NCBI RefSeq assembly: GCF_947487805.1
Contig: NZ_CANKXW010000001.1
Coordinates: 743,501 to 807,500 of the forward strand
Direction of reading: 5' to 3'
Length of the DNA: 64,000 nucleotides
Source of the DNA: an uncultured Tateyamaria sp.
GTDB lineage: Bacteria; Pseudomonadota; Alphaproteobacteria; Rhodobacterales; Rhodobacteraceae
How positions within the stretch are numbered: the stretch's first letter is position 1; each line of letters begins with the position of its first letter. Positions 1 through 7,144 of this stretch are shown one piece after another. The position numbers and the translations under genes were made by a program. The notes under the pieces were generated by a model, which was given only the letters and a program-made list of their open reading frames with translations, was not told the origin of the DNA and did no database searches.

Positions 1-202
1 CCACGGGCAGCGGGGTCGCCCCGTCAAGTTGGGCACCCGTCGCGACCGATCCGGGATCAAAGAACGCGTCGCTGGATGGTGCCATCGGAGTATCGGGACA
101 GGGATACCACGCACGCCAAGACAGCGGGCGCGGCCCGGTACCGTCCCAGTTCTGCCTGCCGTGATCCAGATCCAGACCGCTTCGATATCCGCACTGTGTC
201 AT
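1..202 (-). CDS. Alpha/beta hydrolase, N-terminal fragment (cut by window edge)
   Basis: An open frame starts at the ATG at 202 and runs off the left edge with no stop, giving 67 residues. The N-terminus (MTQCGYRSG, then RQNWDGTGPRPLSWRAWYP) resembles predicted dienelactone-hydrolase/PAF-acetylhydrolase-like proteins, where the short Trp-Tyr-Pro strand precedes the alpha/beta-hydrolase core. The catalytic Ser, Asp and His would lie outside the window, so activity cannot be judged. It is on the same strand as the LysE gene, 68 nt downstream of its stop, and could be the last gene of that operon. The family call rests on the N-terminal pattern only. Confidence 0.6.
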   Translation of the reverse strand, partial: MTQCGYRSGLDLDHGRQNWDGTGPRPLSWRAWYPCPDTPMAPSSDAFFDPGSVATGAQLDGATPLPV

Positions 203-270
203 CACGCGTCCTCTATGTGACACAAGTACGGTCGAAAATTTTGAGAAATTTCAAGCGCTTCGATATGCGT

Positions 271-894
271 CTACGCCAGCCGCGCGGTCAGGATACGCAA
301 TGCGGCAGCCCCGAAAAACAGCGCGAATGCCGCCTCGAACAGACGTTTCGCCCGGGTATACGCCCGCATCATCGGGGCAGAGGAAAACACGAACGCATAG
401 CCATGGAACACGGTAAAACTCAGGGCTCCGACCGACAGGATCACGGTCAACAGCGCGCTGATCGATGCGCCCGGCGGCACCCCGACAGAGTAGAGCGCGC
501 CAAAGAACAGGATGGCCTTGGGGTTGGTCAGGTGCAGCCCCAGCCCCTTGGCATAGTGTCCCCGGATCGACCGCTGGCTGACGGGTGGCACCTTGAGTGC
601 CGCGCCAAGCCATGCGGCGCGGGCGGACTTGATGGCGAGCCAGCCCAGATAGGCGGCCCCGGCATAGCGCACGATTTCAAAGAGCCACGCATTGGCCAAC
701 ATGATTGCGCCTAACCCGAACGCCGCCGACACCGACCACATGAAAGAGCCCGTGGTCACCCCCGACGCCACGGCAAGTCCTGCGCGACGTCCCGATGCCA
801 TCGAAGTGCCCGCGATGGTCAACGTGGCCGGGCCGGGGCTGGCCCCGGCCAGTAACGCCGCCGCGAGGATGAGAGGGAGGTTGATGTCTGTCAT
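271..894 (-). CDS. LysE/RhtB-family amino-acid exporter
   Basis: The 207-residue inner-membrane protein has the LysE family layout: an N-terminal helix followed by GASPGPATLTIAG, a second and third helix around residues 40-90, the cytoplasmic LTNPKAILFF motif near residue 123, and two or three C-terminal helices. The family exports amino acids or small metabolites by proton antiport; the substrate cannot be read from sequence. It starts 9 nt after the preceding small gene stops and is probably the distal part of the pyr/plsY operon. A second, only distantly similar LysE protein is encoded at 5903-6511. Confidence 0.85.
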   Translation of the reverse strand: MTDINLPLILAAALLAGASPGPATLTIAGTSMASGRRAGLAVASGVTTGSFMWSVSAAFGLGAIMLANAWLFEIVRYAGAAYLGWLAIKSARAAWLGAALKVPPVSQRSIRGHYAKGLGLHLTNPKAILFFGALYSVGVPPGASISALLTVILSVGALSFTVFHGYAFVFSSAPMMRAYTRAKRLFEAAFALFFGAAALRILTARLA

Positions 895-903
895 GCCGCC
901 ACA

Positions 904-1158
904 TTAGGCGGTGACGTCCAGCGCGTCCACAAAGGCGCGCACTTTGGTCTCGGGCATTTCGCAGGGCCTGAGGGCACCGCCGGTTTTCAGTTCGTACCAG
1001 TTCAGGCTGATGTAATCCGTGCCGCCCAGCTCTTCGGCCACCAGTTTGACGGATTTGCCGCCGGAAAAGCTGGATTTGGTGACGACATAGCGGCGCCCAT
1101 GGGCCGTGCCGGTGAACGTGCCTTCGGGCAGGGCCGCCAGTCGTGTGGCGAAACTCAC
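904..1158 (-). CDS. Small conserved protein of unknown function downstream of plsY
   Basis: The protein has 84 residues (VSFATRLAALPEGTFTG...), begins with GTG at 1158, and its GTGA overlaps the plsY stop codon, so it is translationally coupled. An upstream ATG in the same frame at 1227 would run deep into plsY and gives a low-complexity Arg-rich leader, so I reject it. The sequence is soluble, basic in the middle (KSSFSGGKSVKLVAEELGG) and has no motif I recognise. Its link with plsY suggests a role near phospholipid synthesis, but this is only context. Confidence 0.7.
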   Translation of the reverse strand: MSFATRLAALPEGTFTGTAHGRRYVVTKSSFSGGKSVKLVAEELGGTDYISLNWYELKTGGALRPCEMPETKVRAFVDALDVTA

Positions 1159-1769
1159 GCGGATTTCTTGCCGATCTTGGGTTCCGTGCCCGCGCGGATA
1201 CGGGCGATGTTCGCGCGATGCCGCCAAAAGATCAGCAAGGTCAGTATGACCCCAAGAAACAGCGCGTCAGGCTTGCCCAGAAACACCAACAGGAACGTGG
1301 ATGAAGCGGCGGCCACCAGTGCGCCCATGGACGAGATTCGGGTCAGTGCCGCACCCACTAGCCACGCCACGCAGGCCCCAACACCCACGGGCCAGTGCAA
1401 GGCGAGCAGCAGGCCCAGGAATGTCGCCACCCCCTTTCCGCCCTTGAACGCCAGCCACGCGGGGTAACAATGCCCCAGCATCGCCGCCAATCCCGCCAAT
1501 TGGGCCGCATCCTCCGCGCCAGTGACCGCGCGCGCCAGCAGCAGCGCCGCGGCCCCCTTGGCCGCATCCAACAACAGCGTCAGCGCGGCGGCCGTCTTGT
1601 TGCCGGTACGCAGGACATTGGTGGCCCCGATATTGCCTGATCCGATGTCACGCAGGTTGCCAAGGTTCATCATGCGCGCCAGGACCATGCCAAAAGGGAT
1701 GGAGCCGAGGCCGTATCCGATCACCGCCCACAGGGCGAGCGTTGCAAAACTGCTTTCAAGAATGGGCAT
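1155..1769 (-). CDS. plsY: Acyl-phosphate:glycerol-3-phosphate acyltransferase PlsY
   Basis: PlsY transfers the acyl group from acyl-phosphate to glycerol-3-phosphate, the first step of phospholipid synthesis, in the inner membrane. All three family motifs are present: GSIPFG at residues 22-27, GSGNIGATNVLR at 43-54 and KGGKGVAT at 109-116. About five hydrophobic helices and a length of 204 residues match the family. The ATG directly abuts the pyrC-like stop codon (no gap) and the stop overlaps the next gene by 4 nt. Pairing with a pyrC-like gene is a common proteobacterial arrangement. Confidence 0.95.
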   Translation of the reverse strand: MPILESSFATLALWAVIGYGLGSIPFGMVLARMMNLGNLRDIGSGNIGATNVLRTGNKTAAALTLLLDAAKGAAALLLARAVTGAEDAAQLAGLAAMLGHCYPAWLAFKGGKGVATFLGLLLALHWPVGVGACVAWLVGAALTRISSMGALVAAASSTFLLVFLGKPDALFLGVILTLLIFWRHRANIARIRAGTEPKIGKKSA

Positions 1770-3053
1770 CTAGGATCTTTTGTAAATAGAATGGCCAGCG
1801 ACAAATGTCTGAAGAACCTTACCCTGCATGCGCGCGCCGTCAAAGGGCGTGTTGCGCGATTTCGAATGCAACGTACCGCGATCCATCACAAACGGGGCGT
1901 GTGCATCAAAAAGAACCAGATCCGCCGGTGCGCCAACGGCCATGCGACCGGCATCAAGGCCCAGGCGGCGCGCGGGGTTCAGCGACATGGCCCGCCACAG
2001 CGTAGGCAGGTCTACCTGATCGGCATGAAAGAGGCGCATGGCCGCCGGCAACAGTGTCTCAAGTGCGACCGCACCGGAGGCCGCCGCCTCAAAGGGCAGG
2101 CGTTTGCTCTCCTCGTCCTGCGGCGTGTGCATGGAGCTGATGATGTCGATCAGGCCCGACCGCACGGCCTCGGCGATGGCCAGCCGGTCCTCTTCGTCAC
2201 GCAAGGGCGGCTTGATCTTGAAGAACGTTCGGTAATCCGCCACGTCCAGCGCATTCAGCGTCAGGTGGTGGATTGATGTGCCCGCAGTGATGTCGAACCC
2301 GTTGGCCTTGGCGCGTTCCAACGGGGGCAGGGCGCGCTGCGCGGTGATCTGGTCGGCGTGATAGCGCGCGCCGGTCATCTCGACCATGGCGATGTCGCGA
2401 TCAAGGCCCATGCGTTCGGCCATGGGTGACACCGCGGGCAGGCCGCGCAGTGATGCGAACTTACCCGATGTGGCCGCCGCACCCGCGCTCAGCACGGGTT
2501 CCTGCGGATGGCCCAGCACGAGCGCACCCAGGGACCGCGCATAGGTGAGCGCGCGGGCAAACACCTTGCTGTCGGTGATCACATGGTCGCAATCGGTGAA
2601 GGCCACGGCCCCTGCATCCAGAAGGAACCCGATCTCGGTCATCTCGCGCCCCTGCCGCCCCTTGGTCAGCGCGGCCATGGGCAACACGTTGACAGGTGCG
2701 GCCTCGCGGGCGCGGCGGATCACGAATTCAAGCGTCTCGGGATTGTCGATGGCCGGATCGGTATCGGGCCGCGTCACCATCGTCGTGACACCGCCCGCCG
2801 CAGCCGCCAGCCCGGCAGAGCCAAAGCTTTCCTTGTGGCGCTCGCCCGGCTCGCAAACCTTGACGCCAATGTCGATCAGGCCGGGCCCAAGGTGCTTGCG
2901 GTTGCAATCCACCGTTTCGCGCGCGTCCGGCAGTTCGGCACCATCGGTGATGACCGCGCTGATGCGCCCGCCCGTGACGGCGACGGCGCCGGTGGTGACG
3001 GTGCCCGCCTCCGGATCGATCAGCTTGGCATTTGTGAACAGGGTGTCAGTCAT
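1770..3053 (-). CDS. pyrC': Dihydroorotase-like protein with lost metal ligands (PyrC', pseudo-dihydroorotase)
   Basis: This 427-residue amidohydrolase-fold protein aligns with type I dihydroorotases (PGLID, then EPG, AAAAGGVTTM, KPPLR, MSLNPARRLGL), but catalytic residues are missing. The D-x-H-x-H metal motif reads D61-I-G63-V-K65; the usual R of REPG is C67; the T-D-H-A-P-H motif reads S307-M308-H-T-P-Q312; the H-x-x-H pair near 232 keeps only H232. In Pseudomonas such inactive PyrC' subunits hold aspartate carbamoyltransferase in an active dodecamer, and pyrB lies in this operon. A scaffold role is therefore more likely than dihydroorotase activity. The ATG at 3053 overlaps the upstream stop by 4 nt; longer upstream starts in frame are rejected. 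Confidence 0.85.
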   Translation of the reverse strand: MTDTLFTNAKLIDPEAGTVTTGAVAVTGGRISAVITDGAELPDARETVDCNRKHLGPGLIDIGVKVCEPGERHKESFGSAGLAAAAGGVTTMVTRPDTDPAIDNPETLEFVIRRAREAAPVNVLPMAALTKGRQGREMTEIGFLLDAGAVAFTDCDHVITDSKVFARALTYARSLGALVLGHPQEPVLSAGAAATSGKFASLRGLPAVSPMAERMGLDRDIAMVEMTGARYHADQITAQRALPPLERAKANGFDITAGTSIHHLTLNALDVADYRTFFKIKPPLRDEEDRLAIAEAVRSGLIDIISSMHTPQDEESKRLPFEAAASGAVALETLLPAAMRLFHADQVDLPTLWRAMSLNPARRLGLDAGRMAVGAPADLVLFDAHAPFVMDRGTLHSKSRNTPFDGARMQGKVLQTFVAGHSIYKRS

Positions 3054-3592
3054 CCGGCGATCCATATGAAGAGCCACGTGAACAGGGCAAGTCCAATCAG
3101 AACCACCATGGCGATGCGCCCGGACATGGCCGCGTCCGAGGGGCGCTTTTTCACCGTCTCGGGTGGCGCGCTATAGGGTTTGGCGGCCTCGGCACTCAGC
3201 GTTTCGGTGGATTGCCAGTTGGTGCCCGGTGTGCCGTAGGTGCCGATCAGCGTCAAGGCAGGGCTGGGCGTCAGTGTCACCTCGGCCCCGTCAAAAGCGC
3301 GGGAGTAGAGCACCAGCACCCAGCCACCCAGTTTGTCCAGCTTGATCCGGTCCGGCGCAATCTGCGCCTCCGGCACCGCGTGCCCATCCATCAGATACCC
3401 GGGCAGTCCAACCCCTTCGAGGTCGGAAAGTGGGAAGATTTCGACATGCGAGGCGTCCACGGGTACACCCAGAACGCCGATCAATGCGGCGGGATCGTCC
3501 TTGATCGCCTTGGCCTCCGGGTCGGTCATGGACAGCGCAAAGACCCGAATGACACCATGTTCATTGGCGGGGATATGCAGAGTTGGTGTCAT
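3050..3592 (-). CDS. Membrane-anchored protein of unknown function inside the pyr operon
   Basis: The protein has 180 residues ([20 protein letters not shown]...). A soluble, acidic N-terminal domain of about 150 residues is followed by one C-terminal transmembrane helix (roughly residues 158-178, GRIAMVVLIGLALFTWLFIW), so it is tail-anchored in the inner membrane with the domain probably in the cytoplasm. Start and stop both overlap their neighbours by 4 nt, so it is made with the 157-residue protein before it and the PyrC' after it. I do not recognise the family. Its place between pyrB and pyrC' suggests a role linked to the carbamoyltransferase complex or to the membrane protein upstream. 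Confidence 0.8.
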   Translation of the reverse strand: MTPTLHIPANEHGVIRVFALSMTDPEAKAIKDDPAALIGVLGVPVDASHVEIFPLSDLEGVGLPGYLMDGHAVPEAQIAPDRIKLDKLGGWVLVLYSRAFDGAEVTLTPSPALTLIGTYGTPGTNWQSTETLSAEAAKPYSAPPETVKKRPSDAAMSGRIAMVVLIGLALFTWLFIWIAG

Positions 3593-4062
3593 GCATGTGC
3601 CTCCGGCAGGGCATGGGCGCGGGCGGCGAGGATGCGGGCGCGCAAGGATTGGGGATCGGGGGGAATGGGCAGGACCGTGGCGGTGCCTGCATTGAACCGG
3701 ATCACCAGTGACCAGATCGGCCAGCGGCTTACACCCCGGATGTCCGTCAAGGGCAGGCGCGACGGCAGATCGTCGCCCGGAACAATATGGATGGCCCGGT
3801 CCGTCAGGTGCCAGTTGGTATTGCGGTTGCGCGGCCAGACGTCCAGCTCTCCGAACACCCACATATAGAACAGACCAAAGAGTGCCGCCACGGGCAGGGC
3901 CAGCAGCGACGTTGTGTGCAACTGCGCCAGGCTGGCCACCTGACCGACCACGATCCAAAAGAGCAGGATGGCACCGGTGCGGATCAGGAATGTGCGCGCC
4001 GAGATCGTCCAGCTGTAAAGCACGGTCTCGCCCGGCATCAGATCGGCATCCGCCTCGCTCAT
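3589..4062 (-). CDS. Two-helix membrane protein with a PH-like C-terminal domain
   Basis: The 157-residue protein has two hydrophobic segments (about residues 25-46 and 50-71) and then a domain of about 80 residues containing [14 protein letters not shown] and LPLTDIRGV. That pattern resembles bacterial pleckstrin-homology (bPH2-type) domains, in which a T-x-R strand is followed by a DI strand; this assignment is inferred from pattern only. It overlaps pyrB upstream and the next gene downstream by 4 nt each. The function is unknown. Confidence 0.75.
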   Translation of the reverse strand: MSEADADLMPGETVLYSWTISARTFLIRTGAILLFWIVVGQVASLAQLHTTSLLALPVAALFGLFYMWVFGELDVWPRNRNTNWHLTDRAIHIVPGDDLPSRLPLTDIRGVSRWPIWSLVIRFNAGTATVLPIPPDPQSLRARILAARAHALPEAHA

Positions 4063-5003
4063 GCAGCCCCCCGCAAGGCACGTTGGTTGCGCGCCAACAG
4101 ATCCATCGACGCCATACGCACCGCGACGCCCATTTCCACCTGATCCTGAATGACGCTGCGGTTGATGTCATCGGCCAGGGTGCCGTCAATCTCGACCCCG
4201 CGGTTCATCGGGCCGGGATGCATGACAATCGCATCGGGCTTGGCGTGGGCCAGCTTTTCCGCATCAAGGCCATAACGGTGGTAATATTCACGTTCGGACG
4301 GGATAAACCCGCCATCCATCCGCTCGCGTTGCAGGCGCAGCATCATGACCACGTCCACATCCTGCAAGCCCTGTTCCATGTCGTCATAGACCTCGCAGCC
4401 GAATTCCGCGATGCCCGCGGGCATCAGCGTCGGCGGGCCGATCAGGCGGATGCGGTTTTCCATCTTGCCCAGCAGAATGATGTTGGACCGGGCCACGCGG
4501 CTGTGCGCGATATCGCCGCAAATGGCGACGTTCAGGCGATGTAGCCGCCCCTTGGCGCGCCGGATCGTTAGCGCATCCAGCAGCGCCTGCGTCGGGTGCT
4601 CGTGCCGCCCGTCGCCTGCATTCAGCACGGCGCAGTTCACCTTTTGCGCCAGCAGGTCCACTGCCCCCGAATGCGGGTGGCGCACGACCAGCAGGTCGGG
4701 ATGCATCGCGTTCAGTGTCATGGCGGTGTCGATCAGCGTCTCGCCCTTGGTGATGGACGAGGCCTGCATCGCCATGTTCATCACGTCTGCACCCAGCCGT
4801 TTTCCCGCCAGCTCGAAACTCGCCTGCGTGCGGGTCGAGTTTTCGAAGAACATGTTGATCTGGGTCAGCCCGGCCAGCGCCTCGCCATGCTTTTCCGCGG
4901 CCCGGTTGAGGGTCACGTATTCCTCTGCCAGATCGAGGATGGTCACGATTTCTTCGGCGCGCAGGTGTTCGATGCCCAGAAGGTGGCGATGGGTAAAGGT
5001 CAT
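4059..5003 (-). CDS. pyrB: Aspartate carbamoyltransferase catalytic chain
   Basis: PyrB joins carbamoyl phosphate and L-aspartate to give N-carbamoyl-L-aspartate, the second step of pyrimidine synthesis. The 314-residue protein shows the carbamoyl-phosphate loop FFENSTRT followed by [16 protein letters not shown], the HPTQALLD motif, and HPGPMNRG near the C-terminus. The last Arg of the usual STRTR is Gln (STRTQ), which I recall as normal for alphaproteobacteria. It opens a tightly coupled operon that includes a PyrC' pseudo-dihydroorotase, as in class A carbamoyltransferases. No pyrI regulatory-subunit gene is adjacent. Confidence 0.95.
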   Translation of the reverse strand: MTFTHRHLLGIEHLRAEEIVTILDLAEEYVTLNRAAEKHGEALAGLTQINMFFENSTRTQASFELAGKRLGADVMNMAMQASSITKGETLIDTAMTLNAMHPDLLVVRHPHSGAVDLLAQKVNCAVLNAGDGRHEHPTQALLDALTIRRAKGRLHRLNVAICGDIAHSRVARSNIILLGKMENRIRLIGPPTLMPAGIAEFGCEVYDDMEQGLQDVDVVMMLRLQRERMDGGFIPSEREYYHRYGLDAEKLAHAKPDAIVMHPGPMNRGVEIDGTLADDINRSVIQDQVEMGVAVRMASMDLLARNQRALRGAA

Positions 5004-5029
5004 GGCAGTCCCTTGGCGTGGCCTGCGCG

Positions 5030-5059
5030 CTTATATGCGCCGGTGGGCGTTGGCGGCAA
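5030..5059 (-). promoter_or_regulatory. Putative sigma-70 promoter of the pyrB operon
   Basis: On the minus strand TTGCCG (5059-5054) and TATAAG (5035-5030) are 18 nt apart, and the -10 box lies about 27 nt before the pyrB ATG. Transcription would start near 5023, leaving a short leader with no room for an attenuator. Confidence 0.5.
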
Positions 5060-5133
5060 GGCGTTGGAAATGCATATTTGGGGAACAATGAATGGGCATT
5101 CCGGTTCGGGACGACCCCGCGTAGGATTGCGCC

Positions 5134-5910
5134 ATGGAATCGGCAGAGTATCATAGCGCCCTCGCGGCCCTTGCCTGGCAGATCGAGCTGGGCGTGGACA
5201 CGTGCATCGCGGATGCGCCGATTGACCGCTATGCAGTGCCTGCGTCGCTGACGAAGCCTGTTGTGTCTGCCAAGGCTCAAGATGCGCCAGCGCCTGTCGC
5301 GTCAGCGCGCGATGCGGCGGATGATGCCGTGGCTGCCGCCCGCGCGGCCGCCGGGGCGGCGCAGGATCTGGATGGGTTGCGTGCGGCCTTGGCGGCATTT
5401 GAGCATTGCGAGTTGAAACGCGGGGCGCGCAATCTGGTCTTTGCCGACGGGGTGCCGGGCGCCCGCGTCATGATCGTGGGCGAGGCCCCGGGCCGTGACG
5501 AGGACATGGAAGGCAAACCATTTGTCGGGCGGGCGGGGCAGCTCTTGGACAGGATGCTGGCCGCGATTGGCCTGAGCCGTGCGGACAGCGTGTACATCAC
5601 CAACGTGCTGCCCTGGCGCCCGCCGCAGAACCGCGATCCCAAGCCCGAAGAGGTTGCCATGATGCAGCCGTTCTTGCGGCGCCATATCGCGCTGGCGGCG
5701 CCGGACGTGTTGATGATCATGGGCAATCACGCCTGTCAGGCACTGTTGGGCAAGCGGGGGATCACGCGGCTGCGTGGTGACTGGACGCGGGCCCATGATG
5801 TGGATGCGTTGCCGTTGTTCCACCCCGCCTACCTGCTGCGCAACCCTGCGGCCAAGCGCGAGGCCTGGGCGGATCTGCTCAGCGTGCAGAAACGGTTGCG
5901 CGATGGTTGA
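5134..5910 (+). CDS. Family-4-like uracil-DNA glycosylase lacking Fe-S ligands
   Basis: The 258-residue protein has the hallmark uracil-DNA glycosylase motifs GEAPGRDED (116-124), GKPFVGRAGQLLDRML, TNVLPWRPPQNR (156-167) and HPAYLLRNP (230-238). Family 4 enzymes carry four cysteines that bind a 4Fe-4S cluster; here only C92 is kept and the others read F89, W161 and M177. About 80 Ala-rich residues precede the domain, as in the UDG-like regions of some alphaproteobacterial relatives. It should remove uracil from DNA unless the changes abolish activity. It overlaps the following lysE gene by 8 nt. Confidence 0.85.
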   Translation: MESAEYHSALAALAWQIELGVDTCIADAPIDRYAVPASLTKPVVSAKAQDAPAPVASARDAADDAVAAARAAAGAAQDLDGLRAALAAFEHCELKRGARNLVFADGVPGARVMIVGEAPGRDEDMEGKPFVGRAGQLLDRMLAAIGLSRADSVYITNVLPWRPPQNRDPKPEEVAMMQPFLRRHIALAAPDVLMIMGNHACQALLGKRGITRLRGDWTRAHDVDALPLFHPAYLLRNPAAKREAWADLLSVQKRLRDG

Positions 5911-6511
5911 TTCGGTGATGCTTTTGGCTTTTGTCCCCGCGGGGCTGGCGTTGAACCTGACGCCGGGGGCGGACATGGCGTTCTGCCTTGGGCAGGGCAT
6001 GCGGTCGGGTCCGCGCGCGGCCATGGCGGCCAGTGGCGGTATTGCGCTCGGGGCGTTCATACACACGTTTCTGGCAGGGCTCGGGCTGGGTGCGCTGGTT
6101 GCGACCGTGCCACTGGCCTTTGAGGTGATCCGCTGGGCTGGTGTGGCCTATCTGCTGTGGCTGGCGGTCCAAACCCTGCACGCGCGGCCGAACGTGGACA
6201 GGCCGCCCGTGCGCGCGGCCCATGCGTTCCGAACGGGGCTGATAGTCAACCTGTCGAACCCCAAGGTCATCCTCTTTGTTCTGGCCTTCGTGCCGCAATT
6301 CGTTGTGCCCGAGGCCGGGCCCGTACTGGCGCAATTCCTTGTGTTCGGCGCGATCCTCAGCCTTGGGGGCTTTGTCATCAACGGAGCCGTCGGCGTTTTT
6401 GCCGGCGGGATCGGGCAACGGATGGCCCGCGGCAGCCGGGTGCTCGACTGGATCACCGCAACCGTTTTCGCGGGCCTCGCTGTCCGCCTTGCCTTGCTGG
6501 AGCGCGCATGA
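5903..6511 (+). CDS. LysE-family exporter
   Basis: The 202-residue polytopic inner-membrane protein has the family signature NLTPGADMAF near residue 14 and NLSNPKVILFVLAF at about 114-127. The chosen ATG at 5903 gives the normal LysE length; an upstream in-frame start would add a Cys-rich leader translated from the glycosylase gene in another frame. The start lies 8 nt inside the glycosylase gene and the stop overlaps the moaB ATG, so the three genes form one coupled unit. The substrate is unknown. Confidence 0.85.
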   Translation: MVDSVMLLAFVPAGLALNLTPGADMAFCLGQGMRSGPRAAMAASGGIALGAFIHTFLAGLGLGALVATVPLAFEVIRWAGVAYLLWLAVQTLHARPNVDRPPVRAAHAFRTGLIVNLSNPKVILFVLAFVPQFVVPEAGPVLAQFLVFGAILSLGGFVINGAVGVFAGGIGQRMARGSRVLDWITATVFAGLAVRLALLERA

Positions 6512-7050
6512 GCCGGATCGACGACACGCTGGAGTTCATTCCCGTCCGCATCGCGGTGCTGACCGTCAGCGACAGCCGCGATCTGGCGCAGGACAGGTCG
6601 GGCGATGTGCTGGTGGGCCGCCTGACCGCGGCCGGGCACCTGCTTGCGGACAGGCGGCTGCTGCCCGACGAACGCGCGCAGATCGCGGATCAGCTGCGCA
6701 CTTGGTGCGATGATCCGGCGATTGACGTGGTCATCTCCACCGGCGGCACCGGCCTGACGGGGCGCGATGTCACGGTCGAGGCGCATCGCGACGTTTACGA
6801 AAAGGAAATCGATGCTTTCGGGACGGTGTTTACCATCGTATCAATGCAAAAGATCGGCACCAGCGCCGTGCAAAGCCGTGCAACGGGTGGTGTCTGCAAC
6901 GGCACCTACCTCTTTGCACTGCCCGGCAGTCCGGGGGCGTGCAAGGACGCGTGGGATGAAATCCTGGGCCGCCAGCTCGATTTCCGGCACCGTCCCTGCA
7001 ACTTTGTCGAAATTTTACCCCGTTTGGACGAACATCAGCGACGGAAATAG
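6508..7050 (+). CDS. moaB: Molybdenum cofactor biosynthesis protein MoaB
   Basis: The 180-residue MogA/MoaB-fold protein shows the molybdopterin-binding signature STGGTGLTGRDVTVEA and the C-terminal LPGSPGACKDAWDEI. The family adenylates molybdopterin before molybdate insertion, or supports this step. The ATG overlaps the lysE stop (ATGA). The other cofactor genes (fdhD, mobA, mobB, moeA) sit 14 kb away at 20-24 kb, so the pathway is split. About 15 N-terminal residues precede the first strand (IAVLTVSDSR). Confidence 0.92.
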   Translation: MSRIDDTLEFIPVRIAVLTVSDSRDLAQDRSGDVLVGRLTAAGHLLADRRLLPDERAQIADQLRTWCDDPAIDVVISTGGTGLTGRDVTVEAHRDVYEKEIDAFGTVFTIVSMQKIGTSAVQSRATGGVCNGTYLFALPGSPGACKDAWDEILGRQLDFRHRPCNFVEILPRLDEHQRRK

Positions 7051-7144
7051 CCGGTGCGCGCGTAACAGCTTTGTTGCTTGGTATTCGTGGCAGCCGTTCT
7101 AATTTATACTGTGCACTGTTGTTTGCGGGTAAAGGCGTGAAAAT

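Noticed and set aside
5060-5133. A LexA/SOS box before the glycosylase gene
   Set aside because: GTTC and GAAC occur, but not in the alphaproteobacterial GTTC-N7-GTTC spacing.
7084-7110. A full sigma-70 promoter before the RND adaptor
   Set aside because: TATACT is a good -10 box, but no -35 box lies at 15-19 nt; it may be activator-dependent or chance.
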